Positions 1 through 8,875 of a DNA stretch of 64,000 bases are shown piece after piece (the first letter of the stretch is position 1; every line of letters begins with the position of its first letter). The position numbers and the translations under genes were made by a program. This DNA is from Parvularcula sp. LCG005 (lineage in GTDB: Bacteria; Pseudomonadota; Alphaproteobacteria; Caulobacterales; Parvularculaceae), in the NCBI RefSeq assembly GCF_032930845.1, contig NZ_CP136758.1, forward strand, positions 124,001-188,000, written 5' to 3'. The notes under the pieces are model-generated. The model was not told where the DNA came from, searched no databases, and was given only the letters and a program-made list of their open reading frames with translations.

Positions 1-1
1 T

Positions 2-244
2 CACAGCGGACGGCTGGCCTGGGACGGCGAAGGCCCGCGCTATGTCTTTTCGGGCCTGCAGATCATCCATCCTCGTCTGTGGGCAGATGAAAAGGCCGAG
101 CCAAAATCAACTCGTGTGTTCTGGGAAAAGGCCATGGCCAGCGGGCGCCTTTTTGGTCTGGTACACGATCTGCGTTGGATGCATGTGGGGGACCGGGCCG
201 GTTTTGAGGCAGCGGAGCGTCATTTGCACCCTGACGCCCCGTGA
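2..244 (+). CDS. murU: Nucleotidyltransferase C-terminus, probable MurU (partial, 5' end outside window)
   Basis: The frame is open from the first bases to a TGA at 242-244, giving about 80 residues. The residues include SGLQIIHPRLW and, near the end, GLVHDLRWMHVGD. These match the C-terminal part of sugar-phosphate nucleotidyltransferases of the MurNAc-1-phosphate uridylyltransferase (MurU) type, which act in cytoplasmic peptidoglycan recycling. The stop overlaps the GTG start of addB (GTGA), so the two are translationally coupled. In many alphaproteobacteria the order is tsaE, amgK, murU, addB, addA, which supports the call. The catalytic N-terminal half lies outside the window, so the substrate cannot be checked. 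Confidence 0.65.
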   Translation, partial: HSGRLAWDGEGPRYVFSGLQIIHPRLWADEKAEPKSTRVFWEKAMASGRLFGLVHDLRWMHVGDRAGFEAAERHLHPDAP

Positions 245-3200
245 CGGGGTCTGCCCTCGATTTCCTGACGGCTCCGACGCCCGCGCTTTACACCATCCCA
301 GCGGGCCGACCGTTTCTGGCCGATCTGGCGGCGCCGATTTTGACTGCGTATGCGGATCAACCTGACGCAATTGCTGATCTGACCATCTTCCTGCCCAATC
401 GGCGTGCAGTTCGTCGGCTTGCCGACGTCTTTTTCGAGAAGTCCATCGCGGCCGGTCGCGGCGCAGTTATCTTGCCCCGCCTGCGCGCGCTGGGCGATGT
501 GACGGAAGAAGACCTCCTGTTCTCCGGCATGCCGCCGGCGGAGGCTTCAGACCTCCTTCCAGCAGCTGATCTGACCGATCGCCGCCTTATTTTGGCGCGA
601 ACAATCCGGCAGACAAATCAGCAGGCGGACTGGCCCGCCTGTCTGACGGCTGCCGACGATCTTGCTGGTCTGCTCGACAGTTTCCATCTGGAAGATGTGC
701 CTCTCTCCGCCCTCCACGATCTGAACCATCCAGAGCACGTTCAGAACGCCGCCGCGCACTGGGAAAAGTCCCTCGAATTTCTGTCGATCATCAGCCGCTT
801 CTGGCCTGCTTTGACGGAAGAGCAGGGTTGGATGGAGCCCGCAGAACGCCAGCGCGTCCTCATGGAGGCGCTGACAGAAAACCTGGTCGCGCATGAGAGT
901 GGGCATCCAATCATCGTTGCGGGCTCACTCGGGACGGTCCGAGCAACCGGAAAGCTGATGGCGGCGGTGGCCAAAATGCCGTCCGGCTGCGTTGTTTTTC
1001 CAGGCCTTGATCTTGAAATGGACGAGCGGGCCTGGTCGCTGATTGACCCACCTCATCCGCAGGCGCTGTTTCGTGAGCGTCTTGATCGCGATTTCGGTTT
1101 TGATGACCGCGCCGCGGTCCATCCTTGGCCCGGGATGGACGACGACCTGTCTGCCAAGGCTCGTCGCTCGTTTCTTTCCCTTGCATTACGGCCTGCTGCC
1201 GCCACCGACGACTGGTATCAACGGTTCACGGAATTTAATGCGAATGGCGCCATGGCGGAGGCTTGCCGCGGGCTCTCCCTTGCGGTGGCGCAGACCGAGG
1301 ATGAGGAAGCGGGTTTTGTCAGTCTGCTGATTCGCGAGGCGCTTGAGCAGCCTGATCGCACGGTCATGCTGGTTACCCCCGATCGGCAGCTGGCCCGACG
1401 CGTCACATCCAAGCTGCGGGCATGGTCAATCGACGTCGATGATACAGGGGGGGTGCCAGCGGGCGGCACCTATCGCGGGACATTTCTGCGGCTCGTCGCG
1501 GCCTGGCTTGATGATCCCGCCTGTCCGGTCAAGCTGACCGCGATGCTGGCCCATGAATTGGCTTCCTTTGGGCGTGACCGCGCCGATGTCCAGGCGATCA
1601 ATCAGAAACTGGACCGCCGCTTGCGTGGCCGTCGACAGGCGCCTGATCTGGCGGCATTGCAGGCTATTGTGGCGGCAAAGGATGACCCGCCAACGGACGT
1701 GCTTGCCCTTCTGGACGAGTTGATTGACCATTGCCGGACGTTCAGTGAGCAGACGGATACGGCCGGCCGCCTTTCCACCCATGTCCGCATCGCCGAGCGC
1801 GCTGCCAGCCTGCCGGACGAGCCGGGAGAGCAGCGACTGTGGCGGTATGAGGACGGGGAGCATCTTGCCCGGCATTTGGGCGCTCTGCTGCAGTCGTCCT
1901 TCCTTCCGGAGGGTGGAGTAAACGGCTCTTATCACGAGCTGTTCGAGGCGCTGTTGGGTAGTGGCGTGGTCAGAAAGCGGGGCGGCCATCCCCGACTGGC
2001 CATCTACGGTTTGATGGAGGCACGCCTGCAGACCGCCGACACCATCATCGTATCGGGCCTCAACGAAGGCGTCTGGCCTGATGCGGCGCCCACGGACAGT
2101 TTTCTGTCACGGCCTATGCGCCAGCGTCTCGGCCTACCGTCTCCAGAACAGAAGATTGGCCGGGCGGCCCATGATTTCGCTCAGGCGGCGGCCAGCCCCC
2201 ACGTCATTCTGACTCGTTCGGCCCGCAGGGGGCGTGATCCTGCGACCCCGTCCCGGTGGCTTGTCCGGCTGGAAAGTTTTCTCGACAAGGCTGATATGCG
2301 TAAGGCGCTCGACCAGTCTGCGCGCCTGCGCACTCTGCTCGCCGCGCGGCAGATGGCGACGGAAGTTGTGCCGCGATCCGCACCTGAACCAAAGCCGCCA
2401 GTCAGTGCACGACCGGTCGAACTCAGCATTTCAGATATCGAGACGATGCTGCGCGACCCCTATTCAATTTATGCAAAGCATATCCTCGGTCTGCGGGCAT
2501 GGGACCGGCTCGACGATCCCATCGGTGCCAAACACAAGGGGACCGCATTTCACAATGTTATGCAGCGCATCGGCGAAATGCCTGCAGGTGAGTTGCCGAC
2601 AGACCTTCGCACCTACGCGCGCGCGCTCGTCCGCGAGGAATTTTCGTCGGGCTATTACCCTGATGAGCTGCAAATTCTGTGGGGTGAGGATATCGCCAAT
2701 TTCTGTCAGTTCGTCCATCTGTATGAGGAGCAGGGCCGCCAGTATGGCGATCCTGTCCTGATCGAAGCTGAAGGGAAATGGTCCTTCCATCTGGATGATG
2801 GAAGCGCATTTCATATCAGGGGACGTGTCGACAGGGTTGACGCCTTTGACGGCGGAAAGGTCAGCATTGTCGATTTCAAGTCGAGCGAAAAGCGCCCCAC
2901 GATTGATCAGATGGCGACATTCAGCCCGCAATTGAGCGTGACGGCCCTCATGCTGGCAGCCGGCGCGTTTGAAAAAGCAGGCCCACAAGTCGCGGGACAG
3001 ATCGCATTTTTGAATATGTTCAGTGCGCGATCAGATGATGAGCCGCTGTTCAATGGGAAGCACACGGTTGGGTCTGATGAGATAGACGTTCACGTCACAG
3101 ACGCGGATCGCCGTCTCAGAGAACATCTGGCCTTCTACCGCGACTTAGATCAGGCCTATCTGTCTCAACCGAGATCCTTTTTCACCAATGCCTATGGTGA

Positions 3201-3258
3201 CTATGATCACCTGGCGCGGCGCGGCGAATGGGCCGGGCAGGGGAGTGACGATGATTGA
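241..3258 (+). CDS. addB: Double-strand break repair protein AddB
   Basis: 1005 residues, starting at a GTG that overlaps the upstream stop by 4 bp. AddB is the second subunit of the AddAB helicase-nuclease, which resects double-strand breaks for RecA-dependent recombination in the cytoplasm. The N-terminus has the FLPNRRAVRRL segment typical of alphaproteobacterial AddB. The C-terminus carries a PD-(D/E)XK nuclease core: GRVDRVD at about 861-867 and the IVDFKSS motif around D878 and K880. The stop overlaps the addA start by 8 bp, so the two subunits are probably made in equal amounts. The length is normal for the family, and I saw no defect. Confidence 0.95.
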   Translation: MTGSALDFLTAPTPALYTIPAGRPFLADLAAPILTAYADQPDAIADLTIFLPNRRAVRRLADVFFEKSIAAGRGAVILPRLRALGDVTEEDLLFSGMPPAEASDLLPAADLTDRRLILARTIRQTNQQADWPACLTAADDLAGLLDSFHLEDVPLSALHDLNHPEHVQNAAAHWEKSLEFLSIISRFWPALTEEQGWMEPAERQRVLMEALTENLVAHESGHPIIVAGSLGTVRATGKLMAAVAKMPSGCVVFPGLDLEMDERAWSLIDPPHPQALFRERLDRDFGFDDRAAVHPWPGMDDDLSAKARRSFLSLALRPAAATDDWYQRFTEFNANGAMAEACRGLSLAVAQTEDEEAGFVSLLIREALEQPDRTVMLVTPDRQLARRVTSKLRAWSIDVDDTGGVPAGGTYRGTFLRLVAAWLDDPACPVKLTAMLAHELASFGRDRADVQAINQKLDRRLRGRRQAPDLAALQAIVAAKDDPPTDVLALLDELIDHCRTFSEQTDTAGRLSTHVRIAERAASLPDEPGEQRLWRYEDGEHLARHLGALLQSSFLPEGGVNGSYHELFEALLGSGVVRKRGGHPRLAIYGLMEARLQTADTIIVSGLNEGVWPDAAPTDSFLSRPMRQRLGLPSPEQKIGRAAHDFAQAAASPHVILTRSARRGRDPATPSRWLVRLESFLDKADMRKALDQSARLRTLLAARQMATEVVPRSAPEPKPPVSARPVELSISDIETMLRDPYSIYAKHILGLRAWDRLDDPIGAKHKGTAFHNVMQRIGEMPAGELPTDLRTYARALVREEFSSGYYPDELQILWGEDIANFCQFVHLYEEQGRQYGDPVLIEAEGKWSFHLDDGSAFHIRGRVDRVDAFDGGKVSIVDFKSSEKRPTIDQMATFSPQLSVTALMLAAGAFEKAGPQVAGQIAFLNMFSARSDDEPLFNGKHTVGSDEIDVHVTDADRRLREHLAFYRDLDQAYLSQPRSFFTNAYGDYDHLARRGEWAGQGSDDD

Positions 3259-6200
3259 TCCAACACTTCCCGATGTCATTACCACCACAGCATTACAGGC
3301 GCGGGCGTCTGCTCCCACCCAGTCCGCCTGGGTGTCGGCCAATGCCGGGTCGGGCAAAACGCACGTCCTGACCCAGCGGGTCATCCGACTGCTGATGGAT
3401 GGTGGGCCGCAAGGGCAGGGAGGCGCGTTGCCAGAGCGCATCCTCTGTATCACCTATACGAAGGCCGCTGCCGCGGAAATGGAGATCCGTCTCTTTCGCG
3501 ATCTGGGAAAATGGGCACTGGCAGACGATGAGACGTTGAAGGAAGCCTTGGCGAAATTGGGAGAGCATGCGCCCGGACCCGATCGCCTGTTGCAGGTCCG
3601 CCAACTCTTTGCGCGGGCCCTGGAGACGCCAGGCGGTCTGAAAATACAGACCATCCACGCCTTCTGCGAGAGCGTGCTGCGGCGGTTTCCGCTGGAGGCG
3701 GGCCTGCTGCCGGGCTTTCGTGTCATCGATGACAGTGAGCAGGCAGAGATGCGGGGGCGCATCATGCGCAAGCTGGCACTGGGCGCCTTGATCGACAGTG
3801 ATACGGCACTTGAGCATTTCGTTCGCCGGTTCCGCATGGCCGATGATCAGGATTCTGTGCTCGCAGGACTGATCGATCAGATGTCTTCCGTTCACGAAGA
3901 AATGATCAACAGCGGCGGGCGACAAGCTTACCTGGCTGATTTGCGCGCCATTCACGGCCTGCCAGCCGGGGGATCGATTGCAGAATGGCGCGAGGAGACA
4001 ATGCGCCTTGTCGATCGTGCTTTCCTGCGGGACCTCGACAACAAGGCGTCGCAACTGGCCAAGTGGGTAAAGCTGGGCAAGCAGGCCATAGCGGCTGGCT
4101 CAGCGCTCGCGGATTTTGAGGTGGAGCCGGATCAAGCCTTTGTGACTCTGGCCGATGGCTTCCTCAACGCCGGATGGAAAACACCGGCGGCGGTAAGGCA
4201 GCCCGGGAAAGAAGCATCAGCCATCGTACCGGACTACGCTCACAACGCGCAGGCGCTGATTGATCTCCTGTCGGAGCAGGTATCGCGGGAGCGTGCGGCG
4301 GCGGCATTCGAGGCGACATCTGCGGTCCTTGATGTGGCCATCAGGGCGCATGCGGAATATGAACGGCAGAAGCAGGCGCTCGGTACCCTGGATTTCGCGG
4401 ATCTGATTGATCGGACTGCCACGCTCCTCTCCGGTGATGAGGGGCAGGCCGCGTGGGTAATGTACAAGTTGGACGAGGGAATCGATCACATCCTGTTGGA
4501 TGAAGCGCAGGATACGGCGCTTCCCCAGTGGAAGGTCATTGAGGCTTTTCGCCGCGAATTCTTTTCCGGTGAGGATGATCGTGGCCGCAATCGCACCCTC
4601 TTTGTCGTCGGCGACAAAAAGCAGTCGATCTATTCGTTCCAGGGGGCGGATGCGGATCTGTTTGACGACAAGCTTGCCGAGACGAAAGTCGCCATCCCGC
4701 CGCCCTTCGCGTTTGAGGCCGTTGAACTTTTCCTGTCCTTCAGGTCATCCCAGATTGTTCTCGATTTCGTCGATGCGCTCTTCGTGGATATGGACAGAAG
4801 TGGCGTACACGGTGAAAAGCCAATTGAGCACAAATCCGCAAAGCCTGATCAATATGGTCGGGTAGAATTGTGGCCCCTGATCGGTCACGAAACCGATGAC
4901 GACGGCGACCCATGGGATGCCCCTGTCAACAAACGCGGCAAGGGCGACCCAGTGCGTCGGCTGGCAGATCAGATTGCATCCCAGATCCGCCAATGGCTGG
5001 ACGAGCAGACCGTGCTCAGCAGCAAGGGACGGCCAATTGTGCCGGGTGATGTGCTGATCCTGTGCCAACGGCGTAGCGCCCAGTTCTACGAAATTCTCCG
5101 CGCGCTGGCCCGACAGAACGTGCCCATGGCGGGCGCGGACCGGATCAAGCTGAAGGAGGACGTGGCCGTTCGCGACCTCCTCGCCCTATTGCGATTCGCG
5201 GTGAATACGGATGATAGTCTTAGCCTCGCCGAAGCGTTGACCTCTCCCCTTTGGGATTTTTCTGAAGATGAGCTGTTCGCGCTGGCCTACGGTCGCGGCG
5301 ACGTCCCGTTATGGTCTCGATTGCGTCAGGCGGCGGATGAGGATGGAGCGCTTCGTCAAAAGGCCGCACTGGCAATCACGGAAATTCGGACGGCACGACA
5401 ACAGGGTGCGCGCCTCGGTCCGTATGCGTTTCTATCGACCCTGCTTGAGCAGGGTGTGCCCACCGGCTGGTTCCGGTTTTCACAGCGTCTGGGGGCGGCG
5501 TCCAATGAAGCGCTTGATGAGCTGCTCAACGAGGCGCTGCAGTTCGAGCTGTCGGAACCACGCAGCCTGCCGCTGTTTCTCTCCTATCTCGAGAACCTTG
5601 ATGCCGATATCAAGAAACAGAATGAAGCCAGTCAGGATGCGGTCCGCCTCATGACGGTCCATGGCGCCAAGGGGCTGGAGGCGCCGATCGTGTTTCTGGC
5701 GGATGCAGGACACAAGCCGACCGGTGGGCATATCGTCAGGGACAAGATGATTGCGCTAGCCAGCGATGATGAGCGTCCCCGCCCACGGCGCGGCTTTCCC
5801 GTCCTTCGGCCACGGTCGGGAGAGGATGATGACGGTCCGCTGGGCCGCGCCCTCGATCTGGCCAAGCAGAGGGAGCTCGAGGAATATCGGCGTCGTTTCT
5901 ATGTGGCAGCGACGCGTGCTGAGGAAAGGCTCTATATTTGCGGTGTGGGCCGAAAAGGCGCGAAGACCGTTGCCGAGCAGCAGGATGCCATGCTGAAGGA
6001 AGATCCGCATACCGCCTCGTGGTACGCCCTGTCCCTGAAAGCATTCCATCGCATGGAAGACCGTGTGCAGCGGCGCGCATGGGGTGATGGTGACGCACTG
6101 GTGATGGAGGCTGGTATGCCTGCCACCTTGGCGGATCAGAAAACGGCTGAGCCTCTCAAGTTCGTGCCTGTACCGGATTGGATGTTTCAGCCTGTGCCCG

Positions 6201-6778
6201 ACGAGGTTGAGCGAACCGTGCAGTTTCCATCAGTCACGGAAGGTGAGGATGAGGGCCCCATATTGCCGCCGCGCCTGCGGGAGACGGGCCGTCTGACGCC
6301 GCAGGAGCGGGGATTGCTGATCCACCTCCTGCTGGAAATTCTGCCAGGCATCGGGCCGGATTTGCGCCGAGACACCGCTGCGCGAATTGTGGCTCATCGG
6401 GCCGGAGATCTGCCAGCCGCGGCACAGACGGCACTCATTGACGAAGTCATGACTATTCTGGCTGATGAGCGATTCGCAGCAATCTTTGCGACGGCGGCGC
6501 GTGCCGAAGTGGCGCTGCAGGGTATTGTTGATGGCAAACATTACTCTGGTCAGGTCGATCGCCTTCTTGTGACCGATGACGAGGTCCTGGTCCTCGACTA
6601 CAAGACCCACCGGCCACCGCCGGAGAGCGTCGACGACATGGCGCCAGCGATCCGTCGACAGATGCGTATTTACGCCCAGCTCCTGGCTCGACTATACCCG
6701 GGCCGAACTATCCGCGCAGCGATCCTGTGGACCCATGTGCCTCGCCTGATGCCGATCCCGGCAGAAATGCTGAACTGA
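3251..6778 (+). CDS. addA: Double-strand break repair helicase-nuclease AddA
   Basis: 1175 residues from the ATG at 3251, which sits 8 bp inside addB behind a GGGAG ribosome site. An in-frame start at 3188 is possible but would bury 63 bp in addB. It is a UvrD/PcrA-type superfamily 1 helicase: Walker A NAGSGKT at 31-37, Walker B LLDEAQD, the VVGDKKQSIYSFQGAD motif, VHGAKGLEAP, and a final YVAATRA helicase motif. The C-terminal PD-(D/E)XK nuclease shows GQVDRL near 1100 and LDYKTH around D1116. With AddB it unwinds and degrades DNA ends during break repair. All key motifs are intact. Confidence 0.96.
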   Translation: MIDPTLPDVITTTALQARASAPTQSAWVSANAGSGKTHVLTQRVIRLLMDGGPQGQGGALPERILCITYTKAAAAEMEIRLFRDLGKWALADDETLKEALAKLGEHAPGPDRLLQVRQLFARALETPGGLKIQTIHAFCESVLRRFPLEAGLLPGFRVIDDSEQAEMRGRIMRKLALGALIDSDTALEHFVRRFRMADDQDSVLAGLIDQMSSVHEEMINSGGRQAYLADLRAIHGLPAGGSIAEWREETMRLVDRAFLRDLDNKASQLAKWVKLGKQAIAAGSALADFEVEPDQAFVTLADGFLNAGWKTPAAVRQPGKEASAIVPDYAHNAQALIDLLSEQVSRERAAAAFEATSAVLDVAIRAHAEYERQKQALGTLDFADLIDRTATLLSGDEGQAAWVMYKLDEGIDHILLDEAQDTALPQWKVIEAFRREFFSGEDDRGRNRTLFVVGDKKQSIYSFQGADADLFDDKLAETKVAIPPPFAFEAVELFLSFRSSQIVLDFVDALFVDMDRSGVHGEKPIEHKSAKPDQYGRVELWPLIGHETDDDGDPWDAPVNKRGKGDPVRRLADQIASQIRQWLDEQTVLSSKGRPIVPGDVLILCQRRSAQFYEILRALARQNVPMAGADRIKLKEDVAVRDLLALLRFAVNTDDSLSLAEALTSPLWDFSEDELFALAYGRGDVPLWSRLRQAADEDGALRQKAALAITEIRTARQQGARLGPYAFLSTLLEQGVPTGWFRFSQRLGAASNEALDELLNEALQFELSEPRSLPLFLSYLENLDADIKKQNEASQDAVRLMTVHGAKGLEAPIVFLADAGHKPTGGHIVRDKMIALASDDERPRPRRGFPVLRPRSGEDDDGPLGRALDLAKQRELEEYRRRFYVAATRAEERLYICGVGRKGAKTVAEQQDAMLKEDPHTASWYALSLKAFHRMEDRVQRRAWGDGDALVMEAGMPATLADQKTAEPLKFVPVPDWMFQPVPDEVERTVQFPSVTEGEDEGPILPPRLRETGRLTPQERGLLIHLLLEILPGIGPDLRRDTAARIVAHRAGDLPAAAQTALIDEVMTILADERFAAIFATAARAEVALQGIVDGKHYSGQVDRLLVTDDEVLVLDYKTHRPPPESVDDMAPAIRRQMRIYAQLLARLYPGRTIRAAILWTHVPRLMPIPAEMLN

Positions 6779-6821
6779 GGGTCAGAAAGCATCGTTTCGC
6801 GTGACCTTGCAGTGCAGCAGC

Positions 6822-6838
6822 GCTAGCTTATTTCTAGC
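6822..6838. promoter_or_regulatory. Inverted repeat GCTAG-N7-CTAGC upstream of trxA
   Basis: A 5-bp perfect inverted repeat with a 7-bp spacer sits in the 113-bp gap between addA and trxA, about 55 bp before the trxA start. It could be a protein-binding site or chance. No clear promoter boxes could be assigned around it. Confidence 0.2.
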
Positions 6839-6891
6839 ACCGATGAACAAACGCGCCTTGAGAGTGTTCGAGGCATGGAAGGATTTGAAAA

Positions 6892-7221
6892 ATGTCTATC
6901 AAGACCGTGTCTGACGCCAGCTTTCAGGAAGATGTCCTGCAGTCGAGTGAGCTGACCCTGGTGGATTTCTGGGCCACCTGGTGTGGACCCTGCCGTCAGA
7001 TTGCGCCGGCGCTCGATGAGATTGCCCAGGAAATGTCTGGCAAAGTGACTGTGGCAAAGGTCGATATCGACCAGAATCCAAGCATTCCGATGCAGTATGG
7101 CGTTCGTGGTGTGCCGACCCTGATGCTGTTCAAGGATGGCGAGCCGATCGCCCGCAAAGTGGGTGCTGATACCAAATCGAATATTGAGAAGTGGGTGCGG
7201 GACGCGATGGCCGCAGCCTGA
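6892..7221 (+). CDS. trxA: Thioredoxin
   Basis: 109 residues, preceded by AAGGA seven bases before the ATG. It is the small cytoplasmic disulfide reductant that works with thioredoxin reductase to reduce ribonucleotide reductase, methionine sulfoxide reductase and other proteins. The active site WCGPC gives Cys31 and Cys34, the buried Asp is in LVDFWA, and the cis-proline is Pro75 in RGVPTL. All are in the canonical spacing. It follows addA by 113 bp on the same strand and ends at a strong terminator, so it may be expressed from its own promoter as well as by read-through. Confidence 0.97.
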   Translation: MSIKTVSDASFQEDVLQSSELTLVDFWATWCGPCRQIAPALDEIAQEMSGKVTVAKVDIDQNPSIPMQYGVRGVPTLMLFKDGEPIARKVGADTKSNIEKWVRDAMAAA

Positions 7222-7237
7222 GGCTTCTACCGATACG

Positions 7238-7266
7238 AAAAAGGCCGCGCTAAGCGGCCTTTTTTT
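7238..7266. terminator. Bidirectional rho-independent terminator between trxA and the HemY-like gene
   Basis: A stem AAGGCCGC (7241-7248) pairs with GCGGCCTT (7254-7261) around a GCTAA loop. A T run follows on + and an A run precedes it, so it can end both the trxA and the opposing transcripts. Confidence 0.85.
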
Positions 7267-8806
7267 ATGAGCTGGTCGTTTTGGGAGGATCAACGGCCTC
7301 GGTCGTCTCCGGCGGCTCTGCCGAGAGGGGTTCTTTCGGTGGCTCCGGTTCAGCTGGGGTTGGTATCGGCTCTTGTGCCGTTTCGGTTTCGACGGCTTCC
7401 GCGCTCTCATCGCTCGGCGGCTCGATGATTGCTGCGATCTGCGGTTCTGGCTCGGGCTCGGGTACGGGCGGCGGCGCTGTCAGCAGCTTGATCTCGTCAT
7501 GGCTGAGACCTGTCCGCAGCTCCTCAAGGGGGGGCGGCGCGAGGCGGTTGTGGTCGCCGAATTCGCGGATCAGGCGTTGCCAGCCATCAATCGTGAAGTT
7601 GAAGGCGCCGTCAGCACCCGGGACAGGATCGAGCGGTGCGGCGGCTGCCCGGTCAAACCAGTATTGTGCGGCATCGCGACCATGCAGGCCCTCAATGGCG
7701 TGGGCCATCGCGGTGAAGGCGCGGGCGCGTGGCTGGCCGGTCAGGAGCGGCTCGAGGGTCTGGCGCGCGGTCTCGTAATCGCCAAGCGCAATATCCTGCT
7801 CGGCGATCAGAAGTTTGGATTCATCGGCTTCCGGCGCCTTGCTGGCCAGTTTCTTCAGACGCGCGGCGCGACGTTCGACACTTTCCCCGTCAAACAATTC
7901 GGCCATCGTGCGGGCGATCGCTGGGTGGGGAGCCGCAGCCCAGGCGTCATCAAGCAGTCGCCCAGCCTTCGACCGGCGTCCGGCGGCGGCCTCCAGACGG
8001 GCGGCAAGGACGACGGCCGGGGTAAAGGCCGGCGCCCGTTTCAGGGCGGCTTCTGCGTCGCGCAGCGCCGTCACCGAATCTTCTGCGTTGTCGGCAGCAT
8101 ACGCCTGTGCGGTCAGAAGGGCGGCTTCCTTGCGTTTGACCGCATCGCTCGGCTCCAGCTTGTGCTGCTGGGCCAGCTGCAGGGCATTGCGCGCATCGCC
8201 CCATGCACCGCGATCAAGGTTCAGGCCGTACACGGCATTGAAGGCCCAGTCGGCACCGGGACGAAGGTGGAAGGCCCGCTCTGCATAGTCGCGTGCCTCG
8301 TCGCGATGGCCCGCAGCAAGGGATTGCAGATAAAGGCCGCGCAGGCCCAGAAACTCCGTCTCCGGCGCTTCCAGCATGGCCGAGAAGCTTGCCTTCGCCG
8401 TTTCTTCATCGCCTGCCAATTGTGCCGCCTGGGCGGTAAGAAGCCGTGTCAAGCTGGGTTCGTTCAGTTGTTTGTGAGCGATACGCGCATGGCGCTGCGC
8501 GTCCTCTGCATCACCCGCAGCCACAGCTTCAAGACCGCGGCTGAGAGCGACCATGCCGCGATCACGGCGTTTGTCGGCATTCCGGCGACGGATGGAATTG
8601 GGCAATCTGATCAGCCCGAAGAAAACCATGCCTGCAATGAAAAAGCAGACGAGAAAGAATGCGACGAGGCCGAGAAGGAGGCCCGTGCGGACATCCATCA
8701 CCCACTCGCCGAACTGCATTTCAGTCAAGCCATCAATACCGCTCAACCATGTGATGCCCGTCGCGGCAATGACAACAAAAATCAGAAAAATCAGTATTCG
8801 AAGCAT
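7265..8806 (-). CDS. HemY-type TPR membrane protein
   Basis: 513 residues. Two N-terminal membrane helices (about 1-20 and 40-65) form the HemY N-terminal domain. They are followed by a long alanine-rich helical region with tetratricopeptide-like repeats and a Pro/Glu-rich tail from about 450. This is the HemY family once linked to protoporphyrin synthesis by operon position. It is not the protoporphyrinogen oxidase also called HemY, and its biochemical role is unsettled. It is the last gene of hemC-hemD-mic60-HemY on minus, 69 bp after mic60. That order is conserved in alphaproteobacteria and suggests a membrane-scaffold role tied to heme or inner-membrane organisation. Confidence 0.85.
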   Translation of the reverse strand: MLRILIFLIFVVIAATGITWLSGIDGLTEMQFGEWVMDVRTGLLLGLVAFFLVCFFIAGMVFFGLIRLPNSIRRRNADKRRDRGMVALSRGLEAVAAGDAEDAQRHARIAHKQLNEPSLTRLLTAQAAQLAGDEETAKASFSAMLEAPETEFLGLRGLYLQSLAAGHRDEARDYAERAFHLRPGADWAFNAVYGLNLDRGAWGDARNALQLAQQHKLEPSDAVKRKEAALLTAQAYAADNAEDSVTALRDAEAALKRAPAFTPAVVLAARLEAAAGRRSKAGRLLDDAWAAAPHPAIARTMAELFDGESVERRAARLKKLASKAPEADESKLLIAEQDIALGDYETARQTLEPLLTGQPRARAFTAMAHAIEGLHGRDAAQYWFDRAAAAPLDPVPGADGAFNFTIDGWQRLIREFGDHNRLAPPPLEELRTGLSHDEIKLLTAPPPVPEPEPEPQIAAIIEPPSDESAEAVETETAQEPIPTPAEPEPPKEPLSAEPPETTEAVDPPKTTSS

Positions 8807-8875
8807 TATTCAATCAGGCTCGCAATTGGCCGTGGTGATGAGGGGCGCGACCGGCCGGGTCACGCCCTCGGGCGG